Shown here: positions 34,158-64,000 of the stretch, in pieces | How positions within the stretch are numbered: position 1 is the stretch's first letter | How the letters are laid out: every line of letters begins with the position of its first letter | Origin: Hyperoplus lanceolatus | Lineage: Eukaryota; Chordata; Actinopteri; Uranoscopiformes; Ammodytidae | Assembly (NCBI GenBank): GCA_026929865.2 | Contig: CM049414.1 | Location: 24,684,501-24,748,500, forward strand | Direction: 5' to 3' | DNA length: 64,000 nt | Translations under genes and position numbers: made by a program | The notes under the pieces: generated by a model | The model's database searches: none | What the model saw: only the letters and a program-made list of their open reading frames with translations | Told to the model about the DNA's origin: nothing

Positions 34158-35344
34158 CCCTCTACATTAATACATTTTGAAAAGAAAGATCTGTTTCAAC
34201 GATACAGTACAAGAGTCATTGCAATGAGTTTAATAAAATGGAAACATACATTGTGTCTGACTTGACAGTTACAGACACATCATATATATCCTTTTCAGGT
34301 TTCACTTGTAACATATATTTTGGTCATATAGAGAGATGTTGAAAACAGTATATGGACACTAACATAAAATGTGTTTGTTGAGCAAAAATTACAATACTAG
34401 AAAAAAGCTATTTTTTGTAGTAAGAAAAGATAATAAAAAAAAATTAAATGTCGCACAGGGTCATATCAGACACATTTAATTCTCATTACTTTTCAAATCA
34501 GAGAACCAAATGTTGTTAACCCTTTCATAATTCATTCACAGATATTAATAAATAGCCTACAACATGACAAATACATTATAAATAACCGTATGTCAGGACT
34601 TCAGTGCTCTATAAAAGTTATGCAAAAATATTAGAGAAAGACAAAGAAATGTTAGAATTGCATTAGCTAACAACAATAAAACAGAAAAATACATCAAACT
34701 TTCTTGAAACTTACCACATTAAGTATTTTCAAGTTTCTAGTGAAAATAAAATAAAATAAATAAAAACTAAAAATAAGTGAAACTGAAGAGGTAAGTAAAG
34801 GGTATGTTATTATAAAAATACCATTAATAATTAATAATGTTTCTGTGATGATTACAATTATTTAAATGTTAGCTGACATATTGGGACTGGGGGGTAAAGA
34901 CTGTAATATGACATTTGACAGTGGGTCCAAATTCTACTATGGTCTGTTTTAATTTTATTTTAAAAGAGTTTAAATAAATCAGAATCTATAAAGAAAAAAC
35001 ACTTAAAAATGTAACTTTAAGTCTTAAAAAATGTATGTTCAGTCATTATCAAATAAACAACTTAAAAACATTGTAGATCGTTACACAACATGACAGCTTA
35101 ATACACATTTTGCATCTGCTTTGAAAACTGTAAAAGTTGGCAACATTCATTCACACCAAAATTGCGTGCAATGTTTGTGATAATCGGTTAATTTTCCTGC
35201 AATCTAAAAAAACAGTGATTTTTTTCAAGCAGGCAGCATAACAGCATTAACAGCATCAAAAATGTATTGTAAGCACGGCTTCCATACCAACAGAAGCATT
35301 GGATAATAAATGAGCATCTCTTTCACTTTTGTGCTTCTCTTGTA

Positions 35345-35486
35345 CAGTAGAAAAAAACTACAAGGGGGCGCTAACCCCCCCCCCCCATCTCCTGCCACAT
35401 GTCCAAGTGTCCCTTGGCAAGACACTGAACCCCAAACTGCTCCCGATGGTTAGCTTGCACCCTGTGTGGTTGCTGCAGTTATCTAT

Positions 35487-35560
<74 letters not shown>

Positions 35561-35640
35561 ATATTTGTGAATGAGACAAACTATTTAAAGCGCTTTGGTA
35601 AAAAAAAAAGCTATATAAGTGCAGTCCGTTCTACCATTCG
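35345..35640 (+). mobile_element. SINE 3' part with (GT)n
   Basis: CAAGTGTCCCTTGGCAAGAC, CACTGAACCCCAAACTGCTC and the tail AAGCGCTTTGG and CTATATAAGTGCAGTCC are the standard body of a common fish SINE. A (GT)n run fills 35491-35559. A run of C lies at 35376-35388. Confidence 0.75.
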
Positions 35641-36276
35641 ATCCTTCTACACACAGCAGCTTGAGTCAGATCTGCAGATTCTCAGTGTAATAATAACAAA
35701 CAGTATTCAACATTAATAACACAGGAGTTTTGAGTATAAAAAAACAATGTTGTGCGTGTGTTTTCTATCTATTTTTGTGCACTGAACTCAGAAACAAAGA
35801 ATGTCCATTACCTGTTTTGGTCGAAGGAAAACACTACAGTACAAGTTGTGTTGACATGACGCTACAGTTCAAAGCAAGACAACGTTATTATCTAGAACAT
35901 ATTCTACTGCAAATGGTTATTTATCTAATCATTTCATAATCGTCTTGACCTTAAAAGAGACAAAATTAACATTTGTCAAAACGTGTCTTTAAAAAGGTGC
36001 TCCGAGAAACTTTCAGCTTTTGTCAATCGTAACGCTCCTTTTGGACAAAACCTGTATCCACGTCGTCGTTTTAAAAAACGCAATGCATTGTGGGGCGGTT
36101 AAGTAGGCGTAGTAACCTATCGATCCATACACAAAATCTTCCCGGAAGTAAGCACTCATCCGGGCATTTCTCGCTTACACAAACTTGCATACACAACCAC
36201 AACATACTCAAATTTACTTCAAAATGAGTATGAGTAAGACGTTAGTATGGCTTTTCAACACAGCCATAGTAAAATG

Positions 36277-36485
36277 TATGGGCACCCCTGTGGTTCACTG
36301 GGTAGAGTACATACCATTTAGGCAAAGTCCTTTTGTCACAGCAGACCCGGGTTTCGAATCCAACCCGGGAAATTTTTAACTGCCTTAAATGTCTTCCCCC
36401 TACTCTCTCTATCCCTCTTTTGACACTGTATTTGACTGTCAGTGAAAGGTGAAAAAACACCCAAAAAAAATAAAAAATAAATTGT
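36277..36485 (+). mobile_element. tRNA-derived SINE, family 1
   Basis: The head GTGGTTCACTGGGTAGAG and box-B-like CCCGGGTTTCGAATCC are followed by the SINE body and an A-rich tail. The head is more complete here than in other copies. Confidence 0.8.
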
Positions 36486-37149
36486 AAAATCAAAACTTCA
36501 GTTCAGAACATGAATGGACGATTCAAGTAAACTCAGGAAATGAAAAGTTGGCCGCACAACAAAACCAAACAAAATGGTTTTCAGTAAAACACACACACAC
36601 ACATAAACACACATAAACTCACTCACTCACTCACTTACTCACTCACTCACTCACCCCGCTGTTGTGAGTATTTTGTTTTCATCTAGAACAAACCTTTTGA
36701 TGGTGTTCTCGGAAAATCTTGAAAACCAAATGTACTAACAGCCACCGCAGTAGGAGGCTCCATGCTTCACCTACAAGATAAAGTGCGATTCAGTGTCTTC
36801 TGCATGACATTTCTCGCGTACTAATTATTTTAAGATTTTTTACAATCCACAATCGTTCCAGGGTGAAAATCAAAAGTTCTGTCAACAGGAGGTAATGCTT
36901 TTTTCTATGCATTTTTTTAAGAGCTCTAAAAAAGGCCTTAGTTTCGTTGTCCAAAATGCCATCGGGTGCGTTGACCATCTCCCATATCCGCTATCCGATA
37001 GGTCTTGGTTCCACTGTAGATTGTAGCTGTGCTTGATTAGGCTTGTCTCATATCCAGAAAACTTACAACATTTTACATTTTTGAGGATATTATGCAATAA
37101 AACAATAAAATGCACCTTCAATGAGTTCACAGTTCATGTTGTAGTGGTT

Positions 37150-37335
37150 ATAGAGCCCCCCCCCTCCTCCTCCTCCTCCTCCATAGAGTCTCAGTCCTCT
37201 TCACAGCAGACCCGGGTTAGAATCCAGCCCGTGGTCTTTCTCTGGATGTCATTCCCCCTCTCTGCCCCATTTCATCTCTGTCACTGTCCAATAAAAGCAA
37301 AAATGCAAAAGAAAAAAAATCTTTAAAAAAATAAA
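37150..37335 (+). mobile_element. tRNA-derived SINE, family 1
   Basis: A C- and TCC-rich start, then GCAGACCCGGGTTAGAATCC, GGATGTCATTCCCCCTCTCT and an A-rich tail. It lies just beyond the flvcr1 stop codon, so it may be part of the 3' UTR in antisense. Confidence 0.78.
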
Positions 37336-37456
37336 AATTAGTTCACTTAGAGTGCATGGGGGGGGGGGGGGGGCAACATGAATCAGCCGAAGACAGCGTA
37401 AAAAAAAAGTCTCATTTTGCGGCTGTGATCCAGTGAAATGTGAAATGTCCTCAGTG

Positions 37457-58541
<21,085 letters not shown>

Positions 58542-58565
58542 GATAATGCTGTCTGATGCGCGCGC

Positions 58566-58601
<36 letters not shown>

Positions 58602-59187
58602 TTTAAATCTATCTCCTTTTTATTTTAGGGCATCACGGGCGAGGCAGGAAGCGATGGCACGTGAACACAGACAGAGCAGTTATTTCCTCGTTCGTTCACA
58701 TGTGAAAACCGGTGATCCGCTACCCTGCGTTAAGGTTAAAATAGGCTACAGGAATGACTGATAGGCCTATGCTAATAACCAGTCAGAGAATAGATAGGTA
58801 TTACAACACACAACCTACTTCAACAGGCGTGAGTCACAGTAAAAACTCTCTCCTCGTTCTATCCGGCTCTTCTAAACCAACTGTCTGCTCTTCTCTCTCT
58901 GTCTCTTTCGCTCTCCCGTCTCCTCCTCTCTCTCTATCCCTCTTTGTGTGTGTGTGTGTGTTTCTCTCTCTCTCTGTCTGTCTGTGTGTGTATCTCTCTC
59001 CCTCTCTGTCTCTCTCTCTCTCTGCCTGTGTGTGTATCTCCCCCCCCCCCCCCTCTCTCTCTCTCTCTCTCTTTTGTTCATCCGACCGACTCTGACACGC
59101 GGCCCCTTCCGATGCTCACTAGCCAATGGTAGAGCAGCTCGAGCTTGTACTATCCGTTACTACTGCGTATGTTGGGTATGTGGTTGC

Positions 59188-59239
<52 letters not shown>

Positions 59240-59251
59240 CTATTTCCTTAT

Positions 59252-59285
<34 letters not shown>

Positions 59286-59458
59286 ATGGTTAGTTTGTGA
59301 ATGGTAATTTGTGACCATGTGGAAACTGGGATCCCATGATGCAAAAGTCTGTTGTTGAATGAAATATATCCTATATCCTCTGTGTGTGTTTATTTCCCTG
59401 TGTGTTTGTGTGTGTGTGTGTGTGTATTTCCCCGTGTGTGTGTGTGTGTGTGTATTTC

Positions 59459-59529
<71 letters not shown>

Positions 59530-60011
59530 TTGGTTTGTGAATGGTATTATGTGTGGTTGGCCTCTCAGCACTTTAACCTTTAAATCATATATATATATAT
59601 AATAGCCTAAGCCATCACATGTTATGAGACGTAAACACAACATGAATAATGACTTCACTTGTTGCATTTTTTCTTGGTTACTTGCTTGCTTGGTTCCATG
59701 TAGGCTACTCCAATTAGCCCGTCCCATATGCTCAGCAGGCCTTTATCTGTTAATCCCAATTATAGTTTGACCCAGTGACAGAGCCAGGTAGGCTATTTAC
59801 CGTAAAGGAAATGTAAGCAATCACCTGGCGTACCAAGGTAAGGAAGGCCTCATAAAGTTATAGTAAATATTTGCCATTTTTTTCTAGGCCTATACTCATC
59901 AATATATATATTAGATTGTTGTGTTGTTGTCCAAGCTGTTAAAGGTTGACTCAGGGATTCTGGAGAATATCTCCCCTCATGATCCGCTATCTGTCCGTAC
60001 TGGTTTTTTTT

Positions 60012-60275
60012 TAACCTTTATTTATACAGGTAAATCCCATCGAGACCGAAGACTCTTTTGCAAGGGAGACCTGTTTTCCTTTCCCACGTTACCATCCACA
60101 CACACACATTCATACACCAATAACAGGCTAACTATCGACATTCACACGAGGCAAGGTGGGTGAAGTGTCTTGCCCAAGGACACAACAACCATGACACAGG
60201 TGGCAGGGCGGGAATCGAACCACCAATCCTTTGATCATCAGCCGACCCGCTCTAACACCTGAGCCACAGTCGCCC
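60012..60275 (-). mobile_element. tRNA-derived SINE, family 2 (reverse), inside a MITE
   Basis: The complement of 42110-42369, ending in CGCCC at the right. The MITE relative at 19780-19800 has TCCGTACTGTGTGTGAG uninterrupted, whereas here GTCCGTACTG and ACTGTGTGCG flank the SINE, giving an ACTG target duplication. Confidence 0.85.
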
Positions 60276-60549
60276 AACTGTGTGCGCGTCTGAATAAAAT
60301 CCAGTGTTAATACTCAGCCTAGGCTCTGTAAACTGGTATTTTGCCAATTTTTTCACATAGGCCTAACAGACAGACACATTACGTAACATAAGTAGGAAAT
60401 ACAGAATGTAAAACTGATGAAGAAATAAACTCTGTGTTTCTGTTTATTGTTTCATTTATATGATATTTGTTTTCTGTTTTTAGCTTTGTGGTGATACATT
60501 TTCCAGCTAATCAAAGTGTGCTTTAAATATTGAATCTCATTGTGTCTAT

Positions 60550-60952
60550 GGTTGCGTTCCGAATCTCCTCCTCTTTCTTTTTTCTATTCTACATACTACA
60601 TCCGACGATAAAAATAATCTAGTTAGGATGCAGTAGGCATACTATTGGGACATACTTAACTCTCTTATTTCATCATAACATTGCGCCTTGGTCTTGCCTC
60701 TTGCTTTTATATCCGTCGCATCCCCGTTTGTTTTCATATGGAGGCTTCGTCGATGTGACGTCACTTCACGTGGATTGTGGGTCAGAATCACCCAAATAGG
60801 ATGCAGTTTTCAACACTAACAATCTTGGCCGCATGAAGTAGGACATCCGGGTACTTCTAACCATCCTAAATCTGGCCACAAGAATCGGGACATCCTAAAT
60901 CTTTTTTCTACCATACTATATAGTAGAAAGTATGCGATTCGGAACACAACCA
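60550..60952. mobile_element. MITE with GGTTGCGTTCCGAAT ends
   Basis: GGTTGCGTTCCGAATC at the left and GATTCGGAACACAACC at the right. The interior (CATCATAACATTGCGCCTTG, TATGGAGGCTTCGTCGATGT) is shared with 49260-49605 in flvcr1 intron 4. Confidence 0.82.
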
Positions 60953-61731
60953 TAGTTTTTGTTTTTGGTGAGTACTTGTTGGACCTGATATCCCTCTGTT
61001 TTATTTAGGTCTGTCTCAGGATGATCAGATAACAGTCCTCGGTGTTTGGGGAGTAAGGGACGCGACCTCTCACTCGGTCAATGTTTTCAAGCACTGAGAC
61101 GAATAAAGTTATTTTGTTTTTGGGATTAATCCTTTGGTAGAAATGCAACAATCCACCTTTTTCAGTTCAAATTTGATTTCCAATATCTGGATTTGAATAT
61201 CTATCCTGCACATTCCAATACTGATTCTTATACCAGATATCATAATCTTATCTACTATAACCATGATTACTTATTTCAGAAATTTTAAGTTGGTTCACTT
61301 ACTTTTTTGTACACTCATTTGCTGTTACAGGTCATTTATAATCATCAGACGAAAAGTTAAGACTGTTTCATGAACATGTATAAGTTCCTCATAGTAGCAA
61401 ATGGAACACAACTATTGACGTAGCCAGCAAAAAAAGTAAAAATGAAGGTTAAAAAGACATCAAAGATACAACTTTTAATGAAAAGTGGCAAAACTATATT
61501 GACAACTTTTGTATGGACATTCCTGGCTATGTCAAAAACAAAACTAATGTGCCTTTTAATTTTCAACAGAGTAACACCTCTTTTCAAACATAGAAAATCT
61601 TTGGTGTACGTTTCCTGTTCACATGGAAACACAAGCATCACAAGCTGACTACACTGTGGATCATTTACAAAGGAAAAAAAACACAACAAAAAAAGAAATA
61701 TTATTTTTTTTAATTATAAGAAAAAGCGAAA

Positions 61732-62737
61732 ATGTCTGCTTCTGAGGAGAGTGCTATTCTAGAGAGGAACCTTCAAAGGGAGACCTGGTGTAAGGTGGAG
61801 ATGGACCCCCGTCAGTCGTGGGAGAGAAGCCAGAGGAGACACTATAGCAGCCACCTGAGAACCAGCCCGGTCCTCCTCTCTGCTCTGACCGCGGGACCCC
61901 AGCGCCGGGCCGCATGCAGGGACAAACCTGCTCCCGCCAAGCCCACCGAGAGAAGGCACTTTGAAGAGAGCTGTAAGAGAATGAGTGTGTGTGTGTGTGT
62001 GCGTGTGTATTTGTGTTTGTGGTTTATTGCAACGTGTGTTAACCTCTACAATATTCCTATCATAAGATTATTACTCCTTCTTTTTTTTATATTATTTTTG
62101 GAGCATTTTTGCTTTTATTAGATAGGTTTTTGGAGAGACAGAGTTGAAGTGGGGCAGAGAGGGGAAGACATGCAGAGAACTGACCCGGGTCTGCTGCGGG
62201 GCATGGGCGCGGGGGGGGCAACACCCTGACCACCAAGCCACGAGCGCCACAATATTAATACATCTGAGTAGCTTTGAGAGCCTGGATGAAATAACTTTAT
62301 AGAGAAAACCCATCCATATATTTTATATATATACAGCCCCGGCAAAAATTGAGAGACCAGTCTGAATTTTTCTTAAATCTTGATCTCTACATTACTTATT
62401 GCATATGCTCTAAATGACAATATTTGTATTGTGAATTTGGTAGAAATGTTGTCAGTAGTTTTATATTATAAAATAAAAATGTTAATTTTACTCAAACATA
62501 TGCCTGTAAAGAGTAAAACAAGAGACACTGAACATTTGGAGTGGTCTCTTCATTTTTTCCAGAGCTGTACTATATATAAACCACCAATTCCTCAAGTCTT
62601 TCCACAATATCAAGTGATGAGGTGAAAGTGTAGTTATTGATTCTATAGTATAGTTCTATGTCTTCCGACAGGTGCATTTTACAGCAGCACCCACTTTTGT
62701 CTGTTTGTGTTTTCCAGATTATTCCCAGCTGGCGTAA
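61732..62737 (+). CDS. spata45: spata45, small sperm-associated protein (2 exons, 86 aa)
   Basis: Exons 61732-61972 and 62718-62737, donor T|GTAAGAG and acceptor TTTCCAG|AT, giving a stop after YYSQLA. The product contains ERNLQRETWCKVE, ERSQRRHYSSHLR and TERRHFEES. These line up with human SPATA45 features as I recall them (an EEINKKRESNCLVE-like start, a VQKRHF core, an ERKHFPP end) at similar length (human about 98 aa). Position between flvcr1 and tatdn3 agrees with human gene order, which makes the call strong despite the short sequence. No signal peptide or membrane segment; basic and rich in arginine. Molecular function is unknown. A (GT)n run follows the donor closely, and the intron carries a SINE and a mariner-type MITE. 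Confidence 0.85.
62090..62250 (-). mobile_element. tRNA-derived SINE, family 1 (reverse), in the spata45 intron
   Basis: The complement of the SINE body (GGGGAAGACATGCAGAGAAC) and head with GACCCGGGTCTGCTG, ending in a G-run and CACGAGCGCC. Confidence 0.8.
62332..62570. mobile_element. Tc1/mariner-type MITE in the spata45 intron
   Basis: ACAGCCCCGGCAAAAATTGA at the left and TCATTTTTTCCAGAGCTGTA at the right are inverted repeats, also sharing GAGAGACCA and TGGTCTCT, with TA at the edges. About 240 bp and non-coding. Confidence 0.8.
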
Positions 62738-63434
62738 ACGACTGACCCCGACAAGACCAAACCAACCTGAACACACCTTGACTTTCAGCGTTTTATTTAT
62801 TTAAACAGGGAACATGACACTTCATCATACAAATATCTTATCACACAATTATACTCGTTCAACAAGTATTAACCTGACAAAGTACAGAAGCCTATGGTGA
62901 TGAAATGCATCTAGAATTCAGCTTTCTTATCTGCTAAAAAAAGATAAACCTCATCTGGCGCCACCTTCAGGCCAAACTTCACATTAAGAAAAAATATATA
63001 TAATGCCTGGACTAATTGCAGGAGACTTGTGTATGGCTGTGTTCGGAAAGCCATACTAACGTCCTACTCATACTTAAAGCCCTACTAACGTCCTACTCAT
63101 ACTCATTTTGACGTTAATTTGAGTATGTGACGGTTGTGTATGCGAGTTTGTGTAGGTGAGAAATGCCTGGATAAGTACTTACCTCCTGAAAGATTTTGTG
63201 TATGGGCCGATGGACCGCTCCACAATGCATTGCGTCCGTTCAAACGGCCTGGAAGTTTATTTTTTTATTCTTTATTGCCTCTGTATACTTCAGTGTAAAC
63301 AGTCCGACGAACCTCGCATACACAATCAATCGCTAACTAGACAGTATGTAGTATATACAGTACATGTTGAGTATGTAGGAGGGAGGACTTTAGTAGGGCT
63401 TTTACAACACAGCCACAGTGAGTGTTAGCGCCTG
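62738..63434. other. Between spata45 and tatdn3 stop codons; MITE
   Basis: Convergent 3' ends. A MITE at about 63035-63412 has ends GGCTGTGTTCGGAAAGCC and a diverged inverse (GGGCTTTTACAACACAGCC). Its right end recurs at 36240-36262. No other gene. Confidence 0.65.
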
Positions 63435-63569
63435 TTAGCGCCTGTTAGCTTTGGGGAAAAGTCTGTGTGCGTTCTGAGCAGTGACGAGCTGAACAGTTTG
63501 TGGCGATAGACCTTTGACGTCAGCGATGTACCTGCAGGATAGAGCGATGTTACAGGGCTCATTCCTCTC
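63435..63569 (-). CDS. tatdn3: tatdn3, last coding exon (partial gene)
   Basis: Acceptor CTCCCAG before 63569, then the frame [20 protein letters not shown] and [20 protein letters not shown], stop TAA at 63435-63437. This matches the C-terminus of TATDN3, a TatD-type metal-dependent hydrolase with a TIM-barrel fold: NEP.NI..SAEYIA.VKG and TTQNALKLFPK are the human counterparts as I recall them. Metal ligands lie in earlier exons beyond the window. The gene starts to the right and runs leftwards. Gene order tatdn3-spata45-flvcr1 agrees with human. Confidence 0.92.
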   Translation of the reverse strand, partial: ERNEPCNIALSCRYIADVKGLSPQTVQLVTAQNAHRLFPKANRR

Positions 63570-64000
63570 CTGGGAGAGACAGAGAAATAAAAAAGATTAA
63601 ACAATAAATAAATAAAAACCTTAGCATACAGAGAGGAGGCTTTGTCATCTAAACATAAAGCATTTGGATCTTTTGAAAGTCTATTTCTCTATATATTGTT
63701 TTATTTAAATGCATTTATTTTCTGCCCTGATTTGAGTTTTGTGACGATACATTTTCCAGCTAATTAAAGAGTGCTTTAAAGGTTGAAACAAATTGTGTCT
63801 CTTTGCTTTTGGTTTTAAAAATTGCAACACTGTTGTCACACTATCTCTGCATTACAATGTTTCCATTAGAATTACTTCTATCAGCATGTTACTGTAATGA
63901 ATCAACTGGATAACTGCAATTCCATTGATAAGAGGCTGTTCCTTTAACGCAAAACCTTTTTTATTGTGATCTATTATTTATTTTAACCTTTATTTATACA
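63570..64000. other. tatdn3 intron, no exon seen; SINE tail at the edge
   Basis: AT-rich, no open frame with splice sites. A stretch around 63720-63770 (GATACATTTTCCAGCTAAT) repeats 60490-60530. The last 19 bases are the tail of a reverse SINE family 2 copy. Confidence 0.6.

Larger units (their letters stand above)
34158..37456. other. Between P450 gene 2 and the flvcr1 stop; repeats and probable flvcr1 3' UTR
   Basis: 34158-35330 is AT-rich with no gene. 35345-35640 is a SINE. 35990-36120 is a MITE fragment (GGTGCTCCGAGAAACTTTCA). 36165-36260 is the end of another MITE, as at 63035-63412. Then come SINE family 1 (36277-36485), an (ACTC)n run at 36617-36655 and SINE family 1 again (37150-37335). 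The flvcr1 3' UTR must start at 37456, but its poly(A) site is not obvious. Confidence 0.55.
58542..61731. other. Between flvcr1 and spata45 (divergent promoters)
   Basis: The genes are transcribed away from each other, so this 3.2 kb holds both 5' regions. CG- and GT-rich 58558-58597 lies just upstream of the flvcr1 ATG. CT/GT tracts fill 58890-59080, 59190-59282 and 59395-59529. A MITE (59935-60340) carries a reverse SINE (60012-60275), and another MITE spans 60550-60952. 60953-61731 shows nothing clear. No CpG-island-like promoter stands out. Confidence 0.6.

Noticed and set aside
36790-37130. Overlapping minus-strand frames next to the flvcr1 stop
   Set aside because: Two frames compete over the same bases, neither has recognisable motifs, and the region is expected flvcr1 3' UTR.
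61357-61689. 110-codon minus-strand frame upstream of spata45
   Set aside because: Hydrophobic, AT-rich, no known motif, and partly covered by a repeat end similar to 39858-39932.

Overview
This window is nuclear DNA from a ray-finned (teleost) fish. The evidence is intron-rich vertebrate genes, two cytochrome P450 genes of the fish-typical CYP2K group, fish-style tRNA-derived SINEs, many DNA-transposon MITEs and a very high density of CA/GT, GATA, AAT and GAGT microsatellites. All exon coordinates come from reading splice sites and frames by eye; nothing was searched against a database.

Left half (1-34 kb): a duplicated immune/detoxification block. Two complete nine-exon CYP2K-like genes lie in inverted, tail-to-tail orientation (3407-9115 plus; 28346-33048 minus). 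Their introns and flanks match too, including an old Tc1/mariner remnant upstream of each, so they arose by inverted segmental duplication. The 3' flank of the first gene (9855-11780) is also repeated directly at 165-2205, which suggests another CYP2K copy just left of the window. Between the P450 genes lie three tandem minus-strand genes for two-Ig-domain type I membrane receptors. Gene A (13674-17292) has a tail with two ITIM-like tyrosine motifs but carries a frameshift in its second Ig domain. Genes B (20047-23820) and C (24351-26864) have a lysine inside the membrane segment and almost no tail. This is the layout of a paired inhibitory/activating receptor cluster, and I could not assign it to a named fish receptor family.

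Right half (37-64 kb): a conserved vertebrate synteny block. flvcr1 (minus, 12 coding exons, 554 codons, 37457-58541) is followed by a small two-exon spata45 (plus, 61732-62737) and the last coding exon of tatdn3 (minus, 63435-63569). The same three genes are neighbours in human. The flvcr1 introns are packed with microsatellites that reach right up to splice sites, two tRNA-Thr genes, SINEs and MITEs.

The duplicated segments preserve several before/after pairs of transposon insertions. These allow target-site duplications to be read directly for a hAT MITE (8 bp), a Harbinger-type MITE (TTA), a Tc1/mariner element (TA) and a TTAA-target fold-back MITE. Remaining stretches are AT-rich or repeat-derived and show no convincing genes.
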